DNA from: Hafnia paralvei ATCC 29927
Lineage (GTDB): Bacteria > Pseudomonadota > Gammaproteobacteria > Enterobacterales > Enterobacteriaceae
Assembly: GCF_001655005.1 (NCBI RefSeq)
Contig: NZ_LXET01000053.1
Coordinates: 43,677 to 107,676, forward strand
Reading direction: 5' to 3'
DNA length: 64,000 nt
Position 1 is the first letter of the stretch. Every line of letters starts with the position of its first letter. A program made the translations under genes and the position numbers. Shown one piece after another: positions 9,024 through 18,461 of this stretch. The notes below the pieces were generated by a model. The model made no database searches, was not told the origin of the DNA, and saw only the letters and a program-made list of their open reading frames with translations.

Positions 9024-10202
9024 TTAACGCTCCACCCAGCCGAGCGTGCGCCGCGCCAATGTTTCACGCAGCGATGGAACGAGCTCCATCGCCATCAGCC
9101 CCAGATTGCGCCCAGCCACCAAGGGTGCAAGGCGATTAGCAAACAGATGGATAAGCCCGTCGGTCACACCAATCGTAGCCCGTTGATCCGGCTCACGGCG
9201 CCGTTGATACTGGCTTAGTACCTGATAACTGCCGATATCATGCCCTTGCTGCTCGGCCTGAACAACCGTCTCTGCCAGTGAAATCACATCGCGCAGCCCC
9301 AGATTGAACCCTTGGCCTGCAATTGGATGCAACGTCTGTGCCGCATTACCCACCAAGGCAAGGCGATGGCTAATATGTTGCTGAGCCAACGTTAAGCGCA
9401 ATGGATAGCTATGGCGCTTACCCGCTTTGACCATCGCGCCCAATCGCCAGCCGAACGCCTTCTGAAGCTGACATAAAAATTCGCTATCGCTCCAGCTATC
9501 TACGTTGTCCTGTTCGTTTGCGGAATGGCACCACACCAGCGAGCAACGCCCCTCACTCATCGGTAACATGGCTAGCGGACCATTACGGGTAAAGCGCTCA
9601 AAGGCTTTACCTTGATGCGGCAATGCGGTGGTCACATTGGCAATAACGGCAATTTGACCATAGTCTTCACTACGCCAATCGACGTTGCAATGCTGAGCCA
9701 GCGCCGAAGATGAACCATCCGCCGCCACCAGTAGTTCGCCTGTAAGATGAGAGCCGTTATCCAGCGCAATACGAGCACTATCTTTTTGCCGCTCGACACC
9801 CACCACTTTTGCCGGGCAATGCAGTGTAACGCCCGGCGCTTTCTCAAGCAGTTGGAATAGTCGTGAGCCCGCCTGATGCAGTTCAACCACCTGTCCCAAA
9901 TAAGGGATCTGATAATCCAGAGCATCGAGGCCAACAAAGCCGGCATGTCCCTGATCGCTAACATGCACACGCTCAATCGGTGTAGCACACGCCTTAAGCG
10001 CCTGCCATACGCCAATTCGTTCCAATTGCTGGCATGTACCATACGCGAGAGCAATAGCGCGAGCGTCGAATCCTGGGTGTTGTCTGCTGTCTGGGGAGAC
10101 CGCCTCAACAACCTCAACTTGAATACGTCCAGCGCTCAGAGCAGAAACCGCCAACGCCAGCGTGGCTCCCGCCATGCCCCCGCCCACAATGATCATTTTC
10201 AT
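9024..10202 (-). CDS. ubiH: FAD-dependent 2-octaprenyl-6-methoxyphenol hydroxylase (C6 hydroxylase)
   Basis: Paralogue of UbiI in the same operon; hydroxylates the ubiquinone precursor at C6. 392 residues. The Rossmann motif is MKMIIVGGGMAGATLALAV. The second FAD motif reads LVGNAAQTLHPIAGQGFNLG, with Asn where UbiI has Asp; the E. coli UbiH has the same Asn, so this is a family trait and not damage. Starts 15 bp after the pepP stop, so it is translated from the pepP mRNA. Confidence 0.95.
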   Translation of the reverse strand: MKMIIVGGGMAGATLALAVSALSAGRIQVEVVEAVSPDSRQHPGFDARAIALAYGTCQQLERIGVWQALKACATPIERVHVSDQGHAGFVGLDALDYQIPYLGQVVELHQAGSRLFQLLEKAPGVTLHCPAKVVGVERQKDSARIALDNGSHLTGELLVAADGSSSALAQHCNVDWRSEDYGQIAVIANVTTALPHQGKAFERFTRNGPLAMLPMSEGRCSLVWCHSANEQDNVDSWSDSEFLCQLQKAFGWRLGAMVKAGKRHSYPLRLTLAQQHISHRLALVGNAAQTLHPIAGQGFNLGLRDVISLAETVVQAEQQGHDIGSYQVLSQYQRRREPDQRATIGVTDGLIHLFANRLAPLVAGRNLGLMAMELVPSLRETLARRTLGWVER

Positions 10203-10217
10203 GCCGTTTATCTTTCC

Positions 10218-11540
10218 TTAACGGGCTGCTTTGGCCTGCGCCATCAGCGCTTCGATATCATCAGCCTGCTTAACAACATCTTTAGTTAACACCTCAAATC
10301 CATCTTCAGTAATCAAGATGTCATCTTCAATGCGGATGCCAATACCGCGATACTCCACTGGAACATCGGCATCTGGTGCGATATATAAGCCCGGCTCGCA
10401 GGTTAATACCATGCCTGGTTCTAACACGCGCTCACGCGCAGAAGAGCCATAATCGCCGACGTCATGTACATCCAGACCTAACCAATGGCTCAAACCGTGC
10501 ATAAAGAACTGGCGATGTGCCTGATCGGCAATCAGTTGCTCCACATCCCCTTTCATTACGCCTAATTTTACTAACCCTTCGACCATCACTCGAACCGTCG
10601 CCTCGTTCGCTTCGCGAATACTGCGGCCAGGAGCAAAGATTTCAAATGCCTTGTCCATCGAAGCCAATACCAGATCGTAAATTTCGCGCTGTGGCTTGGT
10701 GAACTTGCCGTTTACAGGGAAAGTACGGGTGATATCACCGGCATAGCCTTTATATTCACAGCCCGCATCAATCAGTACTAAATCACCGTCTTTTAACTCA
10801 CACTCATTTTCGGTGTAGTGCAAAATGCAGCCGTTTTCACCACCGCCAACGATGGTATTATAAGAGGGGTAACGCGCGCCGTTTCGAGTAAACTCATGCA
10901 GAATTTCACCTTCCAACTGGTATTCGAACATACCTGGGCGGCATTTTTCCATCGCACGGATATGGCCTAATGCCGTTATTTCACCCGCTCGGCGCATCGC
11001 CGCAATTTCTTCCTGCGATTTAAACAAGCGCATTTCATGTACCCAAGGACGCCAATCAATAAGCGTTGCCGGCGCGCGGAAGTTTTGACGTACACCACGA
11101 CGCAGTTTTTCGAGGGCGGCAAAGGTAATCTGGTCGGCAAAATCATACTGGCCCTGAGCGTGATAAACCACGTCTAGCCCGTTCAGCAACAGGTGAAGCT
11201 GCTCTTCAATATCGCCGTAAGGTAAGGCGCGATCTATGCCTAACTTGGCCGGAGCGGCTTCTTGCCCTAAACGACGACCAAACCAAATCTCGGCGGTTAA
11301 ATCACGCACGCGGTTAAAGAGCACGCTGTGATTATGGGTCTCGTCGCTTTTAATCAAGATCAGCAGCGCTTCGGGTTCGTTAAAACCCGTCAGATACCAG
11401 AAATCACTATTCTGACGGTAAGGATATTCACTGTCCGCGCTGCGGGTACATTCTGGAGCAGCAAAAAAGAGAGCGGCACTACCGGGTGCCATCTGTGCCA
11501 AAACAGCCTGTCGGCGACGTTGGAATTCTTGCGGGGTCAT
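10218..11540 (-). CDS. pepP: Xaa-Pro aminopeptidase II
   Basis: Dimanganese aminopeptidase that removes an N-terminal residue preceding proline. 440 residues (E. coli 441). The N-terminal creatinase-like domain runs to about residue 175, then the pita-bread catalytic domain. Metal ligands are visible in DAGCEYKGYAGDITRTFPV, HGLSHWLGLDVHDVG, LTCEPGLYI and IEDDILIT. Lies between ygfB and ubiH; a 319-bp gap containing an ERIC element separates it from ygfB, so it may have its own promoter. Confidence 0.97.
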   Translation of the reverse strand: MTPQEFQRRRQAVLAQMAPGSAALFFAAPECTRSADSEYPYRQNSDFWYLTGFNEPEALLILIKSDETHNHSVLFNRVRDLTAEIWFGRRLGQEAAPAKLGIDRALPYGDIEEQLHLLLNGLDVVYHAQGQYDFADQITFAALEKLRRGVRQNFRAPATLIDWRPWVHEMRLFKSQEEIAAMRRAGEITALGHIRAMEKCRPGMFEYQLEGEILHEFTRNGARYPSYNTIVGGGENGCILHYTENECELKDGDLVLIDAGCEYKGYAGDITRTFPVNGKFTKPQREIYDLVLASMDKAFEIFAPGRSIREANEATVRVMVEGLVKLGVMKGDVEQLIADQAHRQFFMHGLSHWLGLDVHDVGDYGSSARERVLEPGMVLTCEPGLYIAPDADVPVEYRGIGIRIEDDILITEDGFEVLTKDVVKQADDIEALMAQAKAAR

Positions 11541-11656
11541 GACCTTCTCCTGAAATCAGCAGTTGCGAAAACGTGGCGTAGTGCTCATAGCATACGGCTT
11601 AATCAGCATGAGCTATCAATACAGATAGAGTCCCCAAGCTTCAAGCATGCAGGGGA

Positions 11657-11782
11657 TATAGCCTAAATATTGGTGTTGCATCAAGGCAACAAGCGTATAA
11701 ATTCCGATGAACCTACATCAGTAAGCGATTCGAAAGCATGGGTGCAGCTAACGCCGAGGCAGCTTCAAATATGATGGGTATA
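11657..11782. repeat. ERIC element (copy 1) between ygfB and pepP
   Basis: 126 bp, close to the canonical 127. Begins TATAGCCTAAATATTGGTGT and ends TCAAATATGATGGGTATA. The central part keeps the ERIC order GTTGCATCAAGGC..., GATGAACCTACATCAGTAAG and CGATTCG. It fills most of the 319-bp ygfB-pepP gap (11541-11859); I see no gene in the remainder. If ygfB and pepP are cotranscribed the element is in the mRNA. Confidence 0.9.
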
Positions 11783-11859
11783 GACTATCACGCGGTTTGC
11801 GAAATGGGATAAGCAAGATCAATCAGGCGGCGGGAGTGCCACCTGATTCATAACAGAAA

Positions 11860-12438
11860 TTAGTGCAACGTTGGCTTTTGCACTTCAGCCGCGTTTGGCT
11901 TTTCTTGAGAAAACTCGCTGTGGCACAGCATGGCTGCCATACGCACATATTCTGCGACTTCTTCCAAAGATTGTTCTAACTCTTCCTGATCTTCGTCTTC
12001 CTCATAGCCCAATTGAGCAATGCTACGCAGATCGTCGATCACTTCGCCCACTTCACCTTTAATTTTGCCAAGGTTCTTTTGCATCATGCCCAGACCTAGC
12101 AGGAAGTGATTTACCCAGCCAGACAGCGCATCGGCGCGATCAAACACGGTCACATCATCGCCATCAGGCAGCAACAATTGGAAACCAAATCCATCATCTT
12201 CCAGCGTATCGCGGGTATGCTGATAAGCAGCCTGAAGAGGCTGTGCGAGCGATTGAGAAAAAGCCTCGCCCTCATTGGTCAAATCATGAACCATAGTGCG
12301 CCAGTTGTCGTTCTGATTGCCGCCACACAGTATTCCGCTGATCAAACCATGCATTTCAGCGGGAGTTAATCCAACGCCTTGCTGTTGCAAAGCCTGAGTA
12401 AAAACAGAATATTCCGGTACAGTAATCTCAATTGACAT
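11860..12438 (-). CDS. ygfB: UPF0149 family protein YgfB
   Basis: 192 residues, UPF0149/YecA-like all-helical protein, starting MSIEITVPEYSVFTQALQQQ. Contains LTPAEMHGLISGILCGG, the usual family signature, and an acidic stretch (GYEEDEDQEELEQSLEEVAE) near residues 145-164. First gene of the ygfB-pepP-ubiH-ubiI group, divergent from zapA. In Pseudomonas the homologue alters expression of beta-lactamase regulators; the role in enterics is not settled. Confidence 0.93.
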   Translation of the reverse strand: MSIEITVPEYSVFTQALQQQGVGLTPAEMHGLISGILCGGNQNDNWRTMVHDLTNEGEAFSQSLAQPLQAAYQHTRDTLEDDGFGFQLLLPDGDDVTVFDRADALSGWVNHFLLGLGMMQKNLGKIKGEVGEVIDDLRSIAQLGYEEDEDQEELEQSLEEVAEYVRMAAMLCHSEFSQEKPNAAEVQKPTLH

Positions 12439-12627
12439 ACGTTTTGGTCATCGTTGGCAGATAAAGTTCGTGTTATGCTACCATCAAGAACAGTCGCTAT
12501 ACCAGAAAGGGCACGCTGTAAGGCTTGAAATGGCTTGTAACTGCGTAGCGAGGTATATATAGTTGGCGCCCGATTTAGTGACCCTCGCGGTTTTGAAACT
12601 GGCGCAAAATCTAGGCAGGAAGGTGGT

Positions 12628-12957
12628 ATGTCTGCACAACCGGTAGATATTCAAATTTTTGGTCGTTCGTTAAGAGTTAATTGCCCGCCAGAACAACAAG
12701 AAGCGTTGAATCAGGCTGCAGAGGATCTTAATCAGCGGTTGCAAGATCTCAAAGTTCGCACTAGAGTCACAAATACAGAGCAACTGGTTTTCATCGCGGC
12801 ATTAAACGTATGTCACGAACTGGCGCAAGAACGCTTGAAAACTCGCGATTATGCCTCCAATATGGAGCAAAGAATTCGCATGTTGCAGCAGACAATTGAA
12901 CAAGCTCTGCTGGAACAAGGTCGCATCACTGATCGTCAGGGTGCGCAGTTCGAATAA
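12628..12957 (+). CDS. zapA: Cell division protein ZapA
   Basis: 109-residue FtsZ-binding protein that bundles FtsZ filaments at midcell and recruits ZapB. N-terminal head PVDIQIFGRSLRVNCPPEQQ, then a long coiled coil (about residues 70-100). The AGGAAGGTGGT just before the ATG is a strong ribosome-binding site. Followed by the 6S RNA gene, as in E. coli. Confidence 0.95.
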   Translation: MSAQPVDIQIFGRSLRVNCPPEQQEALNQAAEDLNQRLQDLKVRTRVTNTEQLVFIAALNVCHELAQERLKTRDYASNMEQRIRMLQQTIEQALLEQGRITDRQGAQFE

Positions 12958-13060
12958 GTGTGACCTATAGTTGTAACATGTTGGTTAGCAAGCGATTTTT
13001 AAATAAAATCGTATCAATTTAAGAAAAATGTGATAAGCTAATTAGCGTAAAGGATACAAA

Positions 13061-13243
13061 ATTTCTCTGAGGTGTTCGTGTGCGGGCCAGTCCCCTGAGC
13101 CGATATTTAATACCTCAAGAATGCGGCGGATCCGTAATCGGTGAGCACGCTCGGTCTCCGAGAAGCCTTAAGATTGCGTCGTTGCGTTCACCTTGAACCA
13201 TGGGTTCAAGGGTTACAGCCTGTTACGGCACCTCGGAGATTCC
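13061..13243 (+). ncRNA. ssrS: 6S RNA
   Basis: 183 nt, the same length as E. coli 6S RNA. The ends ATTTCTCTGAGGTGTTCG and CACCTCGGAGATTCC pair to close the long hairpin. The conserved GGGCCAGTCCCCTGAGCC and CACCTTGAACC...GGGTTCAAGGGTTACAGCC blocks are intact. It mimics an open promoter and sequesters sigma-70 RNA polymerase in stationary phase. Sits between zapA and fau, with which it is normally cotranscribed and processed. Confidence 0.97.
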
Positions 13244-13273
13244 TTACCCTAAACATCCTTAAACGGGTGTCTC

Positions 13274-13921
13274 ATGTCCAATAACCCTGCTCTTCCCTAC
13301 TCTACTCCAATATCTGCTCTATCCCGTTCGGATATCCGCTCTTCTATCCGCCAACGTCGGAAAAAACTTAGCTCTGAATTTCAACGACATGCAGCCCTAG
13401 ATATAGCGGCTCGAGTGATGTCATTACCTCAAATTCAACGGGCTCAAACGCTTTCTCTTTTTCTCTCTTTTGACGGAGAATTAAATACGCGTCCACTCAT
13501 TGAGCAGCTCTGGCAGGCAGGGAAATCGGTTTATCTGCCGGTTCTTCATCCCTTCAGTCGCGGCAATCTGCTGTTTTTACGCTACGCCCCTGACACCGAA
13601 ATGACGCGAAACTATTTTGGCATTGATGAGCCTCGGCTCGACGTGCGGCAAGTCCTACCACTACATCGACTGCAGATCGTCTTTACACCGTTAGTTGCAT
13701 TTGATGAATTGGGGCAAAGACTAGGTATGGGTGGCGGCTTTTACGATCGTACTCTTCAGTATTGGCAAAGTGCGCACGCCAATCACTGCGGACCTTACCC
13801 TATCGGCTTGGCTCACGATTGCCAAAAAGTCGATACTCTACCGTCTCAAGAATGGGATGTGCCGCTGCCAGAAATAATCACGCCAACGACGCATTATCGT
13901 TGGTCATCATTGATGATATAA
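13274..13921 (+). CDS. fau: 5-formyltetrahydrofolate cyclo-ligase
   Basis: Converts 5-formyl-THF to 5,10-methenyl-THF with ATP (YgfA). 215 residues, longer than the roughly 182 of E. coli because of an N-terminal extension (MSNNPALPYSTPISALSRSD) before the conserved RSSIRQRRKKLS. No strong ribosome-binding site precedes the ATG at 13274 and no other ATG lies before the conserved core, so the true start may be a downstream non-ATG codon. The active-site loop is RLGMGGGFYDRTL. Follows 6S RNA by 30 nt, the standard enteric arrangement. Confidence 0.93.
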   Translation: MSNNPALPYSTPISALSRSDIRSSIRQRRKKLSSEFQRHAALDIAARVMSLPQIQRAQTLSLFLSFDGELNTRPLIEQLWQAGKSVYLPVLHPFSRGNLLFLRYAPDTEMTRNYFGIDEPRLDVRQVLPLHRLQIVFTPLVAFDELGQRLGMGGGFYDRTLQYWQSAHANHCGPYPIGLAHDCQKVDTLPSQEWDVPLPEIITPTTHYRWSSLMI

Positions 13922-14030
13922 GTACACAGAGATAAGAAAAAGAGAGGCTCAGAATGCAGTCTATCTTTTGATTTTTATGACTTCGCTACACAGAAACTAT
14001 TCATTTTCTAGCAAGATGCTAGATAAAAAA

Positions 14031-14052
14031 ACGGCAGCCTTATGGCTGCCGT
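14031..14052. terminator. Bidirectional terminator between fau and serA
   Basis: ACGGCAGCC (14031-14039) pairs with GGCTGCCGT (14044-14052) around TTAT. It is flanked by A7 on the left and TTTT on the right, so it can end both fau (plus) and serA (minus). Confidence 0.9.
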
Positions 14053-14076
14053 TTTCACAATGATAATGATGCGAAA

Positions 14077-15315
14077 TTAATACAGAAGACGAGCGCGGAT
14101 AGTCCCAGCGATCTCTTTCATCCGTTGCAACGCTGCTTCTGCTCGCTCGGTTTCCGTTTCGATATCGATAACCACATAGCCAATCTGCGCATTAGTTTGC
14201 AGATACTGAGCTGCGATATTCACACCCTCTTCGGCAAAAATCTGGTTAATCTGAGTCAAAACACCTGGGCGGTTTTCATGAATATGCAGGAGTCGACTGA
14301 CGTTCTCTTCATGCATCGGCAGTGAAACTTCAGGGAAGTTGACGGCTGACAATGAAGAGCCGTTATCTGAATATTTTGCCAGCTTGCCCGCAACTTCTGC
14401 GCCAATATTTTCCTGCGCTTCCTGCGTTGAGCCGCCGATGTGAGGCGTTAGCAGCACGTTATCAAACTCACACAGCGGTGAGTTAAACGGATCGCTATTC
14501 GTTGCTGGCTCCGTTGGGAATACGTCAATAGCCGCTCCAGACAAATGCTTAGATGACAGCGCATTGCATAGCGCAGGGATATCGACGACCGTCCCGCGAG
14601 AGGCGTTAATGAGAATCGAACCAGGCTTCATCAACGCCAGTTCATCCGCACCAATCATATCTTTCGTGGAGCGAGTTTCCGGCACATGCAGAGACACCAC
14701 ATCACTCATGTTGAGCAAATCAGAGAGATGGCGAACCTGTTGCGCATTACCCAGAGGTAGCTTGTTTTCAATGTCGTAGAAAAAGACATTCATCCCGATA
14801 CCTTCAGCCAAAATGCCCAACTGAGTACCGATGTGACCATAGCCAATAATGCCGAGCTTTTTACCGCGAGCTTCAAAACAGCCAACGGCCTGCTTATTCC
14901 ACTCACCGCGATGCGCACAGGCGTTCGCCGTCGGAATACCGCGCAACAGTAGCAATAACTCGCCAAGCACCATTTCAGCTACGGAGCGCGTATTTGAGAA
15001 CGGCGCGTTAAATACCGGAATACCGCGTTTGGCAGCAGCAACCAAATCAACCTGATTGGTTCCAATACAGAAACAGCCGACAGCAATCAGCTTTTCGGCT
15101 GCCGCAAAGATATCTTCGGTCAGATGGGTTCGGGAGCGAATGCCTACAAAGTGGGCGTCGCGGATGGATGATTTCAGCGATTCCGAGTCCAGCGCACCTT
15201 TATGATATTCAATGTTGGTGTAACCCGCTGCACGTAAATTATCGACCGTGCTTTGATGAACGCCTTCAACTAAAAGGAATTTAATCCTGTCTTTCTCCAA
15301 AGATACTTTTGCCAT
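14077..15315 (-). CDS. serA: D-3-phosphoglycerate dehydrogenase
   Basis: First enzyme of serine biosynthesis, NAD-dependent. 412 residues (E. coli 410). The Rossmann motif is GKKLGIIGYGHIGTQLGILA near residue 160. Catalytic His lies in LLTPHIGGSTQEAQ. The C-terminal ACT domain starting at about HIHENRPGVLTQIN binds serine for feedback inhibition. Start MAKVSLEKDRIKFLLVEGVH agrees with E. coli. Upstream sequence carries a symmetric CRP-like site. Confidence 0.97.
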   Translation of the reverse strand: MAKVSLEKDRIKFLLVEGVHQSTVDNLRAAGYTNIEYHKGALDSESLKSSIRDAHFVGIRSRTHLTEDIFAAAEKLIAVGCFCIGTNQVDLVAAAKRGIPVFNAPFSNTRSVAEMVLGELLLLLRGIPTANACAHRGEWNKQAVGCFEARGKKLGIIGYGHIGTQLGILAEGIGMNVFFYDIENKLPLGNAQQVRHLSDLLNMSDVVSLHVPETRSTKDMIGADELALMKPGSILINASRGTVVDIPALCNALSSKHLSGAAIDVFPTEPATNSDPFNSPLCEFDNVLLTPHIGGSTQEAQENIGAEVAGKLAKYSDNGSSLSAVNFPEVSLPMHEENVSRLLHIHENRPGVLTQINQIFAEEGVNIAAQYLQTNAQIGYVVIDIETETERAEAALQRMKEIAGTIRARLLY

Positions 15316-15646
15316 GACCCGACCCTAACCCCTGTTAATTCGAACCTTAGTGTGACCGCTGCGAACGATAAAACTCATGCGGCATGCAGCCAACATAACA
15401 AATATTACGCATCCAGCAAGCCAACCGATTGCCTACAATGAGGTGAGCAAAGGGAATAAAACGTTAAAAGTTGGCGAAAAATGCTACCGGCTTTCATCAC
15501 CGCAGAGTGAAAGTATCGTCAAGCGCAAATATGTGACATATGTCACCGAATTTAGGGGGTGTGATAAATAAATGAAATTCAGTGTTTAAAACAAAGTTAA
15601 CAAAGGGAAAGGCACTAAAAAGAAATTATGGCAGATGGACAAAAAA
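15316..15646. promoter_or_regulatory. serA upstream region
   Basis: About 330 bp between the serA start and the rpiA terminator, with no credible gene. It must hold the serA promoter. A CRP-type site lies at 15532-15547. In E. coli serA is controlled by Lrp and CRP; the A/T-rich composition is compatible with Lrp binding. Confidence 0.5.
15532..15547. promoter_or_regulatory. CRP-type site upstream of serA
   Basis: TGTGACATATGTCACC matches TGTGA-N6-TCACA at nine of ten positions, with a symmetric spacer. Located about 217 bp upstream of the serA start. Confidence 0.55.
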
Positions 15647-15647
15647 A

Positions 15648-15669
15648 CAGCTCCGAGTTTTCGGAGCTG
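15648..15669 (-). terminator. rpiA terminator
   Basis: CAGCTCCGA (15648-15656) / TCGGAGCTG (15661-15669) with a GTTT loop. On the minus strand the hairpin is followed by seven U (A tract 15641-15647). Confidence 0.88.
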
Positions 15670-15707
15670 AGTCAACGATAACAATCGTTACAGCGAATTT
15701 AAGCCGT

Positions 15708-15755
15708 GATGGTTTTATAAGACGATGATTTTATAAAACGATGATTTTATAAAAC
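15708..15755. repeat. Three tandem 16-bp repeats at the 3' end of rpiA
   Basis: Units at 15708-15723, 15724-15739 and 15740-15755 (GATGRTTTTATAARAC); copies 2 and 3 are identical. The third copy contains the rpiA stop codon (TAA, complement of 15747-15749), so the last codons plus stop have been duplicated downstream. The extra copies are untranslated. Confidence 0.9.
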
Positions 15756-16406
15756 GATAGTTTTTACACCGTCTGCCGAACCGACCAACGCAACGTCAGC
15801 ACCGCGGTTAGCAAACAGGCCAACGGTCACTACACCTGCAATCGCGTTGATTTGCTTTTCTAACGCAATTGCATCCATGATTTTCAGGTTATGCACATCT
15901 AAAATCACGTTGCCGTTATCGGTTAAAACACCTTGTCGATATTCTGGCTGACCACCGAGCTTCACCAACTCACGCGCAACATAGGAGCGTGCCATTGGAA
16001 TAACCTCCACCGGCAGAGGGAATTTACCCAGAATATCTACCTGTTTGGACGCATCGACGATGCAAATAAATTTCTTCGCGACGGCAGCTACCACTTTTTC
16101 ACGCGTTAACGCCGCGCCGCCGCCTTTGATCATCTGCATGTGGCCGTTGATTTCATCTGCGCCATCAACATAAATATCGAGTGAGTCCACATCGTTAAGA
16201 TCGAAGACAGTAATACCCAAACTCTTCAATTTCTCCGTAGAAGCGTCAGAGCTGGATACAGCACCCTCGATCTGCCCTTTCATGGTTCCTAGCGCATCAA
16301 TAAAATGAGCCGCCGTTGACCCCGTCCCCACTCCAACGATGGTACCTGGCTTCACATATTTCAGCGCTTCCCAACCCACAGCTTTTTTCAGTTCATCTTG
16401 AGTCAT
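15747..16406 (-). CDS. rpiA: Ribose-5-phosphate isomerase A
   Basis: Interconverts ribose 5-phosphate and ribulose 5-phosphate. 219 residues, the same as E. coli. Motifs: GTIVGVGTGSTAAHFIDALG near residue 22, VDGADEING with catalytic Asp pair, and IKGGGAALTREKVVAA with the catalytic Glu. Divergent from argP. The 3' end is embedded in a 16-bp tandem repeat that leaves the protein length normal. Confidence 0.97.
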   Translation of the reverse strand: MTQDELKKAVGWEALKYVKPGTIVGVGTGSTAAHFIDALGTMKGQIEGAVSSSDASTEKLKSLGITVFDLNDVDSLDIYVDGADEINGHMQMIKGGGAALTREKVVAAVAKKFICIVDASKQVDILGKFPLPVEVIPMARSYVARELVKLGGQPEYRQGVLTDNGNVILDVHNLKIMDAIALEKQINAIAGVVTVGLFANRGADVALVGSADGVKTIVL

Positions 16407-16614
16407 TACCGAATCCTATCGACTAATCTACGAAAACGTGTGCGTATTATAGAGCAACTGCCTATAAAATGGCGTGTCACATGGCGAGTTTTTAGTCCTT
16501 AGTAACAACCTTTTCCCTGAGGTTGATGTATTTTCTCCTCGTCAATGAGGAGAAATGTGGCATATTGCAGTTATTAAGATATAAAAATCATAAGCGCAGG
16601 GGACGAAGAACAAC

Positions 16615-17508
16615 ATGAAACGCCCGGACTACCGGACTTTGCAAGCACTGGATGCGGTAATACGCGAACGTGGCTTTGAGCGTGCGGCACAAAAACTCTG
16701 TATAACTCAGTCTGCGGTTTCTCAGCGAATCAAGCAGTTGGAAAATTTGTTCGGACAGCCATTGCTGGTGCGTACCGTTCCGCCACGTCCTACGGAGCAG
16801 GGACAGCGCCTGCTTGCGTTGCTGCATCAGGTCGAATTGCTAGAGGAAGAGTGGCTTGGGAACGATAGCAGCACGGATGGCCCGCTGTTGCTCTCTTTAG
16901 CCGTCAACGCCGACAGTTTGGCAACATGGTTGCTGCCTGCACTTAAACCTGTGCTGGCCGATTCGCCGCTACGTTTGAATCTTCAGGTTGAGGATGAAAC
17001 TCGAACCCAAGAGCGTCTGCGCCGCGGTGAGGTTGTTGGTGCCGTGAGTATCCAGCCACAACCACTACCCAGCTGCCTCGTTGACCGCTTGGGGGCACTA
17101 GACTATCTGTTTGTCGCATCGCCAACGTTTGCTGCTCGTTACTTTCCAAACGGCGTTAACCGCTCTTCGCTGCTGAAAGCTCCTGCCGTGGCATTCGACC
17201 ATCTGGACGATATGCATCAGGCCTTCTTACAGCAAAACTTTGACCTTCCCCCAGGCAGCGTGCCGTGCCATATCGTTAACTCGTCCGAAGCCTTTGTGCA
17301 GTTAGCTTTGCAGGGAACCACCTGTTGTATGATCCCTCATCTGCAAATTGAAAAAGAGCTTAAAGACGGTTCATTGATCAATCTAACTCCAGGCATGGTG
17401 CAGCGCCGTATGCTGTATTGGCACCGATTTGCGCCAGAGAGCCGCATGATGCGCCGAGTCACCGATGCGCTGCTGACCTATGGGCATCATGTGTTACGTC
17501 AGGACTAA
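16615..17508 (+). CDS. argP: LysR-family regulator ArgP (IciA)
   Basis: 297-residue LysR regulator that activates the arginine exporter gene argO in response to Arg and is antagonised by Lys. HTH at residues 17-40 (FERAAQKLCITQSAVSQRIK), effector domain after about residue 90. Sits between rpiA and yggE with argO just beyond, the conserved rpiA-argP-yggE-argO layout. Start MKRPDYRTLQALDAVIRERG matches the family; an AGGGGA lies upstream. Confidence 0.95.
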   Translation: MKRPDYRTLQALDAVIRERGFERAAQKLCITQSAVSQRIKQLENLFGQPLLVRTVPPRPTEQGQRLLALLHQVELLEEEWLGNDSSTDGPLLLSLAVNADSLATWLLPALKPVLADSPLRLNLQVEDETRTQERLRRGEVVGAVSIQPQPLPSCLVDRLGALDYLFVASPTFAARYFPNGVNRSSLLKAPAVAFDHLDDMHQAFLQQNFDLPPGSVPCHIVNSSEAFVQLALQGTTCCMIPHLQIEKELKDGSLINLTPGMVQRRMLYWHRFAPESRMMRRVTDALLTYGHHVLRQD

Positions 17509-17526
17509 GTTCGGTGTATCAAGCCT

Positions 17527-17555
17527 AAAAAAGCACACCGTTTGGTGTGCTTTTT
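17527..17555. terminator. Bidirectional terminator between argP and yggE
   Basis: AGCACACC (17532-17539) / GGTGTGCT (17544-17551) with a GTTT loop, flanked by A5 and T5, serving both convergent genes. Confidence 0.92.
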
Positions 17556-17572
17556 CAGTTCATCGGCGTTAA

Positions 17573-18292
17573 TTATTTGTTCAAGCTAAAGACCACATCA
17601 ACCTGATCGTCAAACTGGATAGTTTGCTGTTCATAAGTTTGTGCAGCTGAAGTCTTCGGCATAGAATCTGCGGCCATATACATGCGGCTTACCGGCGCTG
17701 GCTGGTAGTTTGAGACATGATAACGAATGCTATATACCGGACCAAGCGTCACGCCAAAGCCTTTTGCCAGAGACTGAGCCTGATTTACGGCATTTTTGAT
17801 CGCTTCCTGACGCGCCTGCTCGCGGTAATTATCTGGCTTAGCAACACCTAACTCTACCGAACGAATTTCATTCAAGTTGGCTTTCAACGCGCCATCTAAC
17901 AAACCATTCAGCTTGTCTAACTGACGCAGAGTCACCTGAACGCTACGGTCGGCACGATAGCCTTTTAGCACGCTTTTGCCATCTTTCAGATAATCGTATT
18001 CAGGCTGAGTACTGAGATTCGCGGCGCTGATATCTTTTTTCTCAATGCCATTGGTCTTCAGAAAATCGAAGTACTTGGCAACCCGCTCATCTACCTGAGT
18101 TTTAGCACTTGCCGCATCTTTAGCAGACGCTGTTACTTGGAAAGTCAGCGTTGCGATGTCGGGAGTAGCGCTTACGCTTGATGTACCGGAAGTCGCCAAA
18201 TGTGGTCCTTCTGGTATATCTGCGGCCTGAGACAGTGTCGGTAACGCACTTAATCCCATCATTGCAACCATTGCTAAAGCTTTTAGCTTCAT
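17573..18292 (-). CDS. yggE: Periplasmic SIMPL-domain protein YggE
   Basis: 239 residues (E. coli 246). Signal peptide MKLKALAMVAMMGLSALPTL...SQA, cleavage near residue 23. The mature part is a SIMPL/DUF541 domain with the TSGTSSVSATPDIATLTFQV start typical of the family. E. coli YggE is linked to oxidative-stress tolerance, but its biochemical activity is not established. Lies between argP and argO, both amino-acid export functions. Confidence 0.92.
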   Translation of the reverse strand: MKLKALAMVAMMGLSALPTLSQAADIPEGPHLATSGTSSVSATPDIATLTFQVTASAKDAASAKTQVDERVAKYFDFLKTNGIEKKDISAANLSTQPEYDYLKDGKSVLKGYRADRSVQVTLRQLDKLNGLLDGALKANLNEIRSVELGVAKPDNYREQARQEAIKNAVNQAQSLAKGFGVTLGPVYSIRYHVSNYQPAPVSRMYMAADSMPKTSAAQTYEQQTIQFDDQVDVVFSLNK

Positions 18293-18461
18293 GGCGTCTC
18301 CTTGTAGACATCCTCGATTTTGGTGGTTTCAGCATGAACCTATTTCATACTGAAAGATGAACAATATCCTGAACTAAAACAGTATGTAACGCTTTAGGAA
18401 CAATCCAGAATTTTGTCCATCGGGTGCAAACCTTAATTTACGCATCGAGTTACAGATTACA

